Positions 34,607-43,500 of a stretch of 64,000 nucleotides of DNA are shown here, piece by piece. How positions within the stretch are numbered: position 1 is the stretch's first letter; each line of letters opens with the position of its first letter. Source of the stretch: Lewinella sp. W8 (lineage in GTDB: Bacteria > Bacteroidota > Bacteroidia > Chitinophagales > Saprospiraceae); the NCBI RefSeq assembly GCF_004375085.3, contig NZ_SNAQ03000004.1, positions 62,001 to 126,000 on the forward strand. The letters run 5' to 3'. Below the pieces are notes generated by a model. That model did no database searches, was not told the DNA's origin, and was given only the letters and a program-made list of their open reading frames with translations. The position numbers were made by a program, and so were the translations under genes.

Positions 34607-35494
34607 TCATGCATCAAAATCGGTAAACTGCTCTCCCCGGCGGTGTAGCATATACTGCTTTGGGGATAAGCCCGTCATCTTACGGAACTCCCGGATGAAG
34701 TAGGAAATGTTGTCGTACCCCACCGCGTAGGACAATTCCGTAACGCTTAAGTCCCTTTGATCCAACATCATCTTGGCGGTCCGTAGCCGCTGCTTACGCA
34801 ACCACTTGTTCGGGGTAGTGCCAAAGTATTCGCGGAAATCCCGACGAAAACTGCTCGGAGACCTTCCCGTAAGGTAAGCGTAGTCTTCCACCTTGAGGGG
34901 CTTCTGGTAGTTGTGCTCCATGAAGGTCTTCAGGTTTCTCCGCTTCGGCAGCGTAAGCCGAAAGAGGAATTCTACGAAGGCACGTTCGCCCCCCGCCGGA
35001 GCGATCAGGTGCATCAACTCCTGTAGCTTCAGCGGCAACAACTCCTTCCCGAGGGAACCTTCGCCGTAAACCTTAAGGGTTGCCTCTGCGAAGTGTTTGA
35101 TCGCTTCCGACTGCCGGATTTTGAGATGGTCGGGTGCAGAAGCCCGACTGACCTCCGCCACCCTCACTCCGGCGAGAAAGCGATGTATTACTTCTTCATC
35201 AAAGTAGAAAAGCAGGCTCCGAAAACGACCATCCTTTGCCCTTAAATCGGTGACGTAGTATACGCCACGGGGAAGCACTACCATCTCTCCCGTCCGAACG
35301 GTAATCACTGCATCATCGTAAGTCCTGATGGTTTGCTCGCCCGCCAAAACCATACTGACCACGTGGTTGGCGACGTAGGCCTCCCGGCCGATCACGTCTT
35401 CAGCAAGTGATTTATGCAGCACGCAATTATTTCCGTCCCGCAGGAGTACGCGGACGTCATCACTTTGAAACAGACGTTGGGGAATGAGCATCAT
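34607..35494 (-). CDS. AraC-family transcriptional regulator
   Basis: 295 residues. The N-terminal half is a cupin-like sensor domain (GEQTIRTYDDAVITVRTGEMVVLPRG). The C-terminal 100 residues hold the two helix-turn-helix units, with VEDYAYLTGRSPSSFRRDFREYFGTTPNKWLRKQRL and LSVTELSYAVGYDNISYFIREFRKMTGLSPKQY, the AraC hallmark. The effector and targets are unknown; the nearest possible target is the oxidoreductase gene 77 bp downstream on the same strand. It is divergent from mnmG. Confidence 0.92.
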   Translation of the reverse strand: MMLIPQRLFQSDDVRVLLRDGNNCVLHKSLAEDVIGREAYVANHVVSMVLAGEQTIRTYDDAVITVRTGEMVVLPRGVYYVTDLRAKDGRFRSLLFYFDEEVIHRFLAGVRVAEVSRASAPDHLKIRQSEAIKHFAEATLKVYGEGSLGKELLPLKLQELMHLIAPAGGERAFVEFLFRLTLPKRRNLKTFMEHNYQKPLKVEDYAYLTGRSPSSFRRDFREYFGTTPNKWLRKQRLRTAKMMLDQRDLSVTELSYAVGYDNISYFIREFRKMTGLSPKQYMLHRRGEQFTDFDA

Positions 35495-35759
35495 ACGGGG
35501 AAGGTAAGGGGCATTTTACACGGAAATAGTCGAAAACGACCGGGGATATAACATTTCCACCACGCTTACTGTGCATCCGCCAGTCAACGTGGTCGGTCCA
35601 AGATTCTGATCCTGCCTAAGCCGGATACCCGTGAGCTGAAAATGGCCTGATTTTCCGTAAGCCGCACGCTAAATACCCGCAAGAAGGAAATGGCAGTCCC
35701 CTGATACGCTGACGGATTTCCCCAACGCTTGTTCCCAGGTTTCAAAAAAATTAATCCCG

Positions 35760-35767
35760 TAACTTTG
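35760..35767 (+). promoter_or_regulatory. Possible -7 element of mnmG
   Basis: TAACTTTG followed by CGGCCCC, a good TAnnTTTG match about 95 bp before the preferred mnmG start. No TTG lies at the expected 19-21 nt upstream, so the call is weak. The rest of the 367-bp space 35495-35861 shows only an AT-rich stretch that could serve the divergent AraC gene. Confidence 0.4.
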
Positions 35768-35861
35768 CGGCCCCTGAATGCGTTAGTTAAACTCATTGAT
35801 CCTGAACCTGATCCGATTTCACGGGATGGTTTTCCGGGTTATTTTTTTAAGTCCTTTCGTT

Positions 35862-37727
35862 ATGTTTCCTACTTACGATGTGATCGTTGTTGGTGCCGGC
35901 CACGCCGGATGTGAGGCAGCCATTGCGGCCGCTAACCTGGGAGCAAAAGTTATGCTCGCCACCATGAATATGCAGACCATCGCTCAGATGAGCTGCAACC
36001 CCGCCATGGGCGGCGTCGGTAAGGGACAGATCGTACGTGAGATTGACGCCCTTGGGGGATACTCTGGAATCGTGACCGACGAAACCATGGTCCAGTTCCG
36101 GTTGCTCAACAAGAGTAAAGGTCCCGCCATGTGGAGCCCGCGGGCGCAAAGTGACCGCATGGCCTTCGCCCTCAACTGGCGGGCCAAGCTGGAAGCCCAC
36201 CCCAACGTTGATTTCTGGCAGGAAATGATTACCGGTGTAATCATCAAGGACGGTCGGGCGGCGGGTGTGTACACCGGCCTGGGCCTGGAAATCCCCGCGA
36301 AGGCCGTCGTGCTCACCAACGGAACTTTCCTGAACGGGAAAATTCACATCGGTGAAAAGCAATTTGGTGGTGGCCGGGCCGGAGAACGCGCGGCCGGAGG
36401 ACTGACCGAACAGCTCGTTGCACTCGGCTTCGAGAGCGGCCGCATGAAAACGGGTACGCCGGCACGCCTTGACGGGCGTACCCTCGACTACAGCAAAATG
36501 GAGATCCAGCACGGTGACGACGATCCCGGGCGGTTCAGCTATACCGAAACCCCGGCCCTGGAAAACCAGCTGCCTTGTTACATCACCTACACCAGTCAGG
36601 ACGTTCACGACACCCTGAAGGAGGGCTTTGACCGGAGCCCAATGTTTAACGGTAGAATTCGTGGCCTCGGGCCACGCTACTGCCCCAGCATCGAGGACAA
36701 GATCGACCGATTCGCCGGCCGTGACCGTCACCAGTTGTTCGTGGAACCGGAAGGCCGCGACACCTGCGAGATTTACGTCAATGGCTTCAGTTCTTCCCTT
36801 CCGGAAGACGTACAGTATAAGGCGCTCCGAAAAATTGCGGGTTTCGAGAACATGAAAATGTTCCGCCCGGGCTACGCCATCGAGTACGACTTCTTCCCTC
36901 CAACCCAGCTGGCTGCCACCCTGGAGACCCGCCTGGTGCCCAGGCTTTTCTTCGCCGGGCAGATCAACGGCACGACCGGTTACGAGGAGGCGGGATGCCA
37001 GGGTATGATGGCCGGCTTCAACGCGGCCCTTGCCGTGCAGGAACGGGAACCCTTCGTACTGAAGCGTAGCGAAGCCTACATCGGGGTGCTCATCGATGAC
37101 CTTATCAACAAGGGCACGAAGGAACCCTACCGGATGTTCACCAGCCGGGCAGAATACCGCATCCTCCTCCGGCAGGATGACGCGGATCTACGCCTCAGCC
37201 CCCTGGCCCAAAAACTTGGGGTGCACGGCATGGAAGCCCGGATGGAAAGGGTAGAAGAAAAGCAAGCGGGCGTCAGCGCCATTCGGCGGGCACTAGCCAA
37301 TTACAGCGTTAGCCCGGACCAGCTGAATGGTTTCCTGGAAAGCATCGGTTCCGCCGCCCTGAAGCAAGGCGTGAAGCTGGACTCCGTAATCACCCGTCCC
37401 GGTGTTTCCCTGTCGGGACTCGCCGCGGCCCTACCGGATTTTGCCGCCCTGCTGGCCGATCACGACGCCGAAACCCAAAACCTGGCGGAGGTCACGGCCA
37501 AGTACGAAGGTTACATCGAAAGAGAAAAGGCGGCGGTTGAAAAAATGAACCGCCTGGAAGGGATTCGCCTCGGCGCCGATTTCGACTACTCCCAACTGAC
37601 CAGCCTCAGCAAAGAAGCGCGGCAGAAGCTTAATGAGCTACAACCGAGGACCATCGGGCAGGCCAGCCGGATAAGTGGCGTAAGCCCCGCAGACGTCAGT
37701 GTGCTGCTCGTCCACCTCGGGAGATAA
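35862..37727 (+). CDS. mnmG: tRNA uridine-5-carboxymethylaminomethyl modification enzyme MnmG (GidA)
   Basis: 621 residues, the usual length. With MnmE it installs carboxymethylaminomethyl groups on the wobble uridine of several tRNAs. The FAD site is at the N-terminus (VIVVGAGHAGCEAA); GidA signatures are CNPAMGGVGKGQ and GQINGTTGYEEAGCQG, and the C-terminal helical domain ends RISGVSPADVSVLLVHLGR. The ATG at 35862 is preferred to 35796, since the protein then begins MFPTYDVIVVGAG like the family. mnmE is not in the window. Confidence 0.96.
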   Translation: MFPTYDVIVVGAGHAGCEAAIAAANLGAKVMLATMNMQTIAQMSCNPAMGGVGKGQIVREIDALGGYSGIVTDETMVQFRLLNKSKGPAMWSPRAQSDRMAFALNWRAKLEAHPNVDFWQEMITGVIIKDGRAAGVYTGLGLEIPAKAVVLTNGTFLNGKIHIGEKQFGGGRAGERAAGGLTEQLVALGFESGRMKTGTPARLDGRTLDYSKMEIQHGDDDPGRFSYTETPALENQLPCYITYTSQDVHDTLKEGFDRSPMFNGRIRGLGPRYCPSIEDKIDRFAGRDRHQLFVEPEGRDTCEIYVNGFSSSLPEDVQYKALRKIAGFENMKMFRPGYAIEYDFFPPTQLAATLETRLVPRLFFAGQINGTTGYEEAGCQGMMAGFNAALAVQEREPFVLKRSEAYIGVLIDDLINKGTKEPYRMFTSRAEYRILLRQDDADLRLSPLAQKLGVHGMEARMERVEEKQAGVSAIRRALANYSVSPDQLNGFLESIGSAALKQGVKLDSVITRPGVSLSGLAAALPDFAALLADHDAETQNLAEVTAKYEGYIEREKAAVEKMNRLEGIRLGADFDYSQLTSLSKEARQKLNELQPRTIGQASRISGVSPADVSVLLVHLGR

Positions 37728-38071
37728 TTGTTTTTTGCTAATCTGTCCAATTTGAGGGCTTGTTGTCCCGATTGTGGTGGCTGTTAAGGCTGAACCCCTA
37801 GTAAAACCTAGGCTTGTCTATGGTTTGTCTATACTCTTTTTCAAAATGTCTAGGGTAGGTCTATTGGTATTCCGGCCAAGATTAACGACATTTGAGAATG
37901 TAATTAGAGAGAGACTTTACACTTTGAACAACACATTAATTTCCATCAACAACACTAACGCTTATTAACTCTAGTTCCCCGCACACGGGAACCTAGAATT
38001 CTTTGTTTTTATTCTGAGAAGAGTTCTACAACTTTAGTTTCGAAGACTATGAACAACATCATTTTCCAAGG
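37728..38071. other. AT-rich non-coding space with a hairpin
   Basis: This space is clearly more AT-rich than its surroundings. At 37971-37996 CTAGTTCCC and GGGAACCTAG form a hairpin followed by AATTCTTTGTTTTTATTC, a terminator-like arrangement. Only weak short frames are present (for example a 64-codon frame at 37774). A small RNA between mnmG and the terminator at 38072 is possible but no known family is recognised. Confidence 0.4.
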
Positions 38072-38103
38072 ACCCGCAAGCTCCGCTTGCGGGTTTTCTT
38101 TTT
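38072..38103 (+). terminator. Strong Rho-independent terminator
   Basis: A perfect 10-bp stem (ACCCGCAAGC/GCTTGCGGGT) with a 3-nt loop, followed by TTTCTTTTTT. It lies 345 bp after the mnmG stop, far for an mnmG terminator, so something may be transcribed in the space between. Confidence 0.85.
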
Positions 38104-38181
38104 TACGCTGAGGGTCGCCCCAACGGCAGCGCGCGAGGACTCCGCTTCGTTCCACCCGTAAACCCCAACCTTAGTTTAATT

Positions 38182-39939
38182 TTAAAAGGACTGGACGAAT
38201 TCCATTAGATCGTCCCCCTTTGGGATGCCGAGCTTTTTCTTCAACCGATACTTTGCGGTGAGTACGCTCTGGGGGGTGATGTTCATCAACCTCGCGACTT
38301 CCTTATTGGCCAAGTTCATTTTCAGGTAGGCCAGCAACCGGAGATCGTTATTGCTAACCTTATAGTGCTGGATGATTCGGGAGAAAAAGTTCGGGTGAAC
38401 CATCTCAAAGTGCTTTTTGAAGTCTTTCCAGTCGCTGTCCATTTCCATGCTCTGGTCAATCTTCCGGACAATGGCCTGAAGGTCCTTCAACTCCCCATTT
38501 CGTTGTTGTTTTTTGGTCAGAGCAAGGATCTCCTCCCGCAAACCGGCCAGCACCTGATTCTTCTGTCGCAAATAGGTAGTGTTGGAACTTAGCGTACGGG
38601 CCATGTATTCCAGTTTCTCCACATTTTGCTGCGCCTTGAGCTCGGCAACCTCTACTTCCGCGGCCTTCTTTTGTTCCAGTAGGGCAATTTTATGGTAGGA
38701 CTTGTACTGGGATTGCCGGTAGTACAATAAGCCCCCAAAAATCATCAGCAGGGCGGACACAATCCCCAGGGTGATCACTTCCTTTTGCCTGCGGTTTACT
38801 GTCTGTAGCAAGGAAATTTGTTCCTCCCGCTTACGCACTTCGTACTGTGCCATTACGCCCAACTGAGCGATTTCCCGCTCGTTGTAGTACAGGCTATCCT
38901 CGAAAATCGTGTGCAGGCTATCGTAATGCCAGGCTTGTGGATGGTTGCCTTCGGCCCGGGCGAGGTCGCGCTGTAGTTGGTAATAAACCGTCCAGCTATC
39001 CAAATCTTCAAGTTCAGCCATCAGGGGAGCCATGGACAACAGCGATTCCCGGGCCTGATCGACCTGCCCCAACGCCAATTCCGCCTTGGTGGCCATACCG
39101 ATCAGAGAAGACAAGGTATAGGGATCTCCCGACCAAACCAGTGGAAGGGCTTCCTCCACCAGAGAGATTACCTGCTCGTAATTCTTCAGGGCATAGTGGA
39201 CCTCCGCCAGATTATAGATCGCCAGGGGAAGGTGATGGGGAAAATCCTCCCCCAACTCTTTTTTGCGGTATGGGTCAACGGCCCGTTGGTTCAGCAATAG
39301 GGCGCTATCCAACTTATCATCATGAAGGTGTATAGTTCCCAGTAAGTACTGAACAACCCCGTAATCATAGCTGACGGTATCCGGAAAAGTAAGAGCACTG
39401 TTGAAATAACGCTTCGCTTCGTCCCAGTTTTGCATTTCCTGATACAGGCAGCCTAAGGTGTAGATCGATTCAAAACGGGCGTAGGGTGTGTCCAGCACTT
39501 TGGATAAACTATCAAGATAAAGCCCGTATTCCAGCGCCAGGTCATACTCTTGAGTGTAGACTACGGCATCAAACAAGCCAAGCGTACTGTTAAAACAGAT
39601 TTTCGGCGTACTGTACTCCTTGAGGATTTTCATCCCCTCCAGATGGTAGGGTACGGCTTCGGAGAACTTACCGAGGTAATTGTAGTAAAAGCCTACGTCA
39701 GACAATAGACTCCCGTGCATTTCGTGAAAGCCCAGTTGCTCCGCTTCTGCGGCGCCCTGTTTCAGTTCTTCGATGGTTACGACCCGATAATCTTCGATAA
39801 AGATTGCCTCCAGCAGCTTATACTTTTTCTCCCCTTCGGCCACGGCATAGGCCCGCTGCAGGCTGTCCAGATTCCCCGCAAGGAGGAAGGAAGCAGGCAG
39901 GAACGCAACGAGGAGAACCACTAACTGCAGTCGAAACAT
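38182..39939 (-). CDS. TPR-repeat membrane protein with LuxR-type helix-turn-helix
   Basis: 585 residues: a signal peptide (MFRLQLVVLLVAFLPASFLLAG), about eight tetratricopeptide-like helical repeats in a presumably periplasmic part, a membrane helix near residue 395 (VITLGIVSALLMIFGGLLYY), a coiled coil (KIALLEQKKAAEVEVAELKAQQ) and a C-terminal LuxR/GerE-like DNA-binding domain (LRLLAYLKMNLANKEVARLMNITPQSVLTAKYRLKKKLG). Such one-protein regulators are common in Bacteroidota. The ATG at 39939 is preferred because the 58 upstream residues lack a signal peptide. Targets unknown; it follows the small membrane gene at 40181 on the same strand. Confidence 0.85.
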   Translation of the reverse strand: MFRLQLVVLLVAFLPASFLLAGNLDSLQRAYAVAEGEKKYKLLEAIFIEDYRVVTIEELKQGAAEAEQLGFHEMHGSLLSDVGFYYNYLGKFSEAVPYHLEGMKILKEYSTPKICFNSTLGLFDAVVYTQEYDLALEYGLYLDSLSKVLDTPYARFESIYTLGCLYQEMQNWDEAKRYFNSALTFPDTVSYDYGVVQYLLGTIHLHDDKLDSALLLNQRAVDPYRKKELGEDFPHHLPLAIYNLAEVHYALKNYEQVISLVEEALPLVWSGDPYTLSSLIGMATKAELALGQVDQARESLLSMAPLMAELEDLDSWTVYYQLQRDLARAEGNHPQAWHYDSLHTIFEDSLYYNEREIAQLGVMAQYEVRKREEQISLLQTVNRRQKEVITLGIVSALLMIFGGLLYYRQSQYKSYHKIALLEQKKAAEVEVAELKAQQNVEKLEYMARTLSSNTTYLRQKNQVLAGLREEILALTKKQQRNGELKDLQAIVRKIDQSMEMDSDWKDFKKHFEMVHPNFFSRIIQHYKVSNNDLRLLAYLKMNLANKEVARLMNITPQSVLTAKYRLKKKLGIPKGDDLMEFVQSF

Positions 39940-40180
39940 TAAATCAATTGCTATCTGAGGGATTACCACCGCCACTTTTCGTGGGCGATTAAAAAACATG
40001 CTTACGCTAAAGAGTTGAGTGTCTACGGAATAAATGTAGTACAATTTCCTGGCATGTACTTTCCCGCAACGGAAAATGCCCGGCGAAGCCCGATTCTTTG
40101 CCACCCCCAACAACCTGGCACCTGCCTCCGGCCAAAGGCCACTTCAGCTAACTCCAGCAGATGGTTTAAAGCGTCCGGGA

Positions 40181-40492
40181 TTACTCAAACCGGTACCACA
40201 TGAGAATGCCCCCGAACAGGGTGATCAGCGCCAGCAGCACCGTAGTCATGGAGATACTGCGCCTCAGGTTGTTGCTGAAATCGCGGATGGCGCTTTCCTG
40301 GTCGGGATAACTGGGGATAATTTCCTCCTCAATTTTCCGACTACTGAAAATTTGCCCCGCCGTGAATTCTACCCGGTTCCTGACCAACACCCGGTAGGCC
40401 TTCAGGACCTTTGCCCGAAAGTAGAGATTGACGAACAGCATGCCCACGAAGAGGATGGCCACGATTGACAAGAGAAGAATGCGCATGTCCAA
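40181..40492 (-). CDS. Small two-helix membrane protein
   Basis: 103 residues with an N-terminal membrane helix (MRILLLSIVAILFVGMLFVNLYF), a basic and then mixed-charge loop of about 50 residues, and a C-terminal helix (ISMTTVLLALITLFGGILMWY). No family recognised. The loop is likely cytoplasmic. It stands between the terminator of the giant gene and the TPR-HTH gene, and the 240-bp space on its 3' side holds only a GGCACCTGCCTCCGGCC repeat-end fragment (40119). Confidence 0.65.
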   Translation of the reverse strand: MDMRILLLSIVAILFVGMLFVNLYFRAKVLKAYRVLVRNRVEFTAGQIFSSRKIEEEIIPSYPDQESAIRDFSNNLRRSISMTTVLLALITLFGGILMWYRFE

Positions 40493-40520
40493 TAAAGGAT
40501 TCAGTCCCGGGAATAGTTGA

Positions 40521-40553
40521 AAACGGGGCCAGAGATGTCCTCTGGCCCCGTTT
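40521..40553 (-). terminator. Terminator of the giant repeat-protein gene
   Basis: AAACGGGGCCAGAG pairs perfectly with CTCTGGCCCCGTTT around a 5-nt loop; on the minus strand TTTTC follows. It lies 26 bp after the stop of the 2030-codon gene. Confidence 0.85.
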
Positions 40554-40578
40554 CACCAATCCTTATTTACGCCTGTAT

Positions 40579-43500
40579 TTACCGCTTCATGAACCGCACG
40601 GAACGGATGCCCTGCTCCGTCTGGAACTGGGCAAAGTACATGCCGGCGGGGAGGGTGCTGATGTCCAGGCGAAGCTGCGCGGAAGTCGTACCTCCGGGCA
40701 GTGGCTGTACGTCGTAGGAACGTCCGTTAAGGTCGCGAACCGACACCGTACCCCGGGGCAGTGGCAGGTCGCTTTCGAGCGTGAGCATGACCTCTCCTCC
40801 GGAAACGGGGTTGGGGTAAGCCGTCAGGGAGACGGAACTTCTCACGTCATCCTGGAGGTGATCCTGGAAGACGCCGCCCCCGATTTCCATCATTTCCGCA
40901 CGGGTGACGGTTACGAAGTTGTCGCTGAGCGCAAAGCAACCGTCGGTAAGGACGGTGTCGTCGGCGTCATCGCCAACCATGGCCGTCACGTTTCCGGTGT
41001 AGGCCAGTCCCCACACCCGGCAAACGCCGGGGCCGGCGGGACCGAAGTCTACCGTTCCGTCGGCGGAAGTGCCCAGGATCACGTTTTCCTCATCGGTGAC
41101 CACGTAGAGATACTCATCGTCCATGCTGGCCGTAGAGATGAAGGACAGCACGGCCGTAGGTTCTTCCCCACTCCGGTCAATTTCCACGGTTACCTCCGTC
41201 ATTCCATCCTCGGTGGTGACCATACCGCCGTCGGGGTCGGATTTGGTGACCGTGATGAAGTTGCTGGAGATAGCGTAACACTCCGTACTCAGGAAGGCCG
41301 TTTCAATGTTCTGCCCGAAGGAGATGGTCGGTTGTCCGGTGATGTTGGTGCCGTAAATCCGGTAAGTTCCCGCGGGGAAGGCCGTGAAGGGAATGATTCC
41401 GCTGGGCAGGTTCGCCACCAGTACGCCGCCGTTTTCGTCGGTAACGACGTAACGGTAATTGGCCGCCGAAACACTGGCTTCCACCAGCACAATCGGATTA
41501 TTGCCGGCGGGAATACAGAAGCTAAGCGTATCACTGTCGGCCCCTACCACACTCAGGCTACCCGCCGTAATGCTTCCTCCCTGACGGACGGTCAGGAAGT
41601 CGGAGGTCAATTCATAACAGTTATCGGCCAGGGCCACCACCGCCGCATCGTCACCCACCTGAGCGATGATGTTTCCGGTGTAGGAGAGTCCCCAGACGCG
41701 ATAGTCGCCTTCCGGAAGGCTGCCGAGGTCCACCTCATTGGGGTCCGTAGCGATCAGCTGGATGATGTTGTTTTCGTCGGTAACCAGAATGGCGTAACCC
41801 GCCACGCTGGTGCTGGTGGTCGCCACCGCGATGGTGCCGTCGCCGTCAACGGAGCAGGACACGTTGGTGGGTGGTACGTCCACGAAGCTGATTTCTCCCG
41901 CTTCGGGGTTATCGTTAAAGATGGTCACGAAATTGGAAACGCTCACGCAGCCCGTGGCCAACTGGCTGAACAGGATGGAGGTTCCCGGACCGGCCAGGAG
42001 GTCTCCGGTGTAGCTGATAGCATAGACTCTCAGTTCCATCAGGGGAAGCGGACCAAAGTCAAAGGAAGCGCTGTCCATGACGTTCAGAATCACGTCGGTC
42101 GCCGTGGCGATCACGTAGACGTAGTTCGTATCCTGTACGACGCTGTTGGAGAAGAAGGAGACGAAGCCGTCTTCGAGGTTGTCGGGGCAGAGGTAAACCT
42201 CAGTCGCCCCGTTCTCCGCGGTGATTTCGCCACCATCCACCTGCGTCACGTTGATGGTGATGGACGTATCGCTGAGTTCAAAGCAGCTGGTCGCCAAATC
42301 TTCGTTGAAGATGTCCTGCCCGGGGATGATGCTCAGATCTCCCGTGTAGGCCAGACCGTAAACTTCGTAGGTGCCGGAAAGGGCGTTGTTGAAGTCAAAG
42401 GAGTTCCCCTCAATCGGCTGCAACGCAAAGCCCTCCTGGGTAATGAGGTAAACGTAGTTCTGGGAAGGCGAGGTGGTGGTAAACACCAGTTCATCGGCTT
42501 CGTCGTCTCCTGAACAAACGTCAATAACGTTGGTGCCATCGTCGAGGCTCACGCTACCACCCACGGGAATTTCCCGAATGACGGTCACGAAGTTCTCACT
42601 GAGGGAGAAACAGCCCGTGGCCAGCTGGGCCGTGGAGGCCGTGTCGCCGACCAGGGCCAGCGGATCACCGGCGAAGGCCAGTCCCCACACCCGGCAGACG
42701 CCCACGCCCGCACCCTCAAAATCGAAGGAGTCGTCGGCGGGGAAATCGAGAATGACGTTATTCTCGTCCGTGATGACGTAGGTGTAGCTGGGGCCGGTAG
42801 CGCCCTCACTGCGGAAGCGCAATACGTCCGCCACTCCGTCACCCGGACAGGTAGCCGTTTGCGTGGCGCCATTGTTCAGGCTGACCGTGCCGCCCATCAC
42901 TTCTTCCCGAATCACGGTCACGAAGTTATCGCTGAGGTCGAAGCAGCCGGTGGCCAGGTCAACCGCCGTGGCATCGTCTCCGGGGCCGGCCGTCAGGGTG
43001 CCCTGGTAGGACAAGCCCCAGATGCGGCAACGGCCTTCGACGGCTTCGTCGAAATTGAACGTGTTCTCTTCGGATACGGTCAGGATGATGTTCTCGGAGG
43101 TCGTCACTACGTAAATGAAGCGGGCCCCCACCGCATCGGTAGAAACTACTTCCACCAGATCCGGCACGCCGTCCATGGGGCAAACGGTAATTTCGTTCGT
43201 CCCGTCCGCCAGGCTTACTTCACCGCCGTCGGGAATTTCTTTGACGACCGTAACGAAGTTCTCGGACAGGGCCGCACACTCCGTGGCCAGTTGGTCGACG
43301 CCGGCCACGTCACCCGGGTTGGCCGAGATCAGTCCGTTGTAGCCCAGTCCCCATACGCGGCAGACGCCTTCGGGGAAGGTTTCGAAGTTGATCCGGTCGG
43401 TGAAGGCCACCTGGATCAGGACATTATTCGTATCCGTCACGATGTAGTTGAAGCGCTCCAGGCTGGTGCCCGTAGAGTCAAAAAACAGCGGATCGGGAAT

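Noticed and set aside
37774-37968. 64-codon frame after mnmG
   Set aside because: Mixed composition, no start signal and no domain; it overlaps the AT-rich space, more likely chance.
40465-42513. A 682-codon plus-strand frame
   Set aside because: Also antisense to the giant gene, starting inside its terminator, with Gly/Val/His-rich content typical of shadows in high-GC genes.
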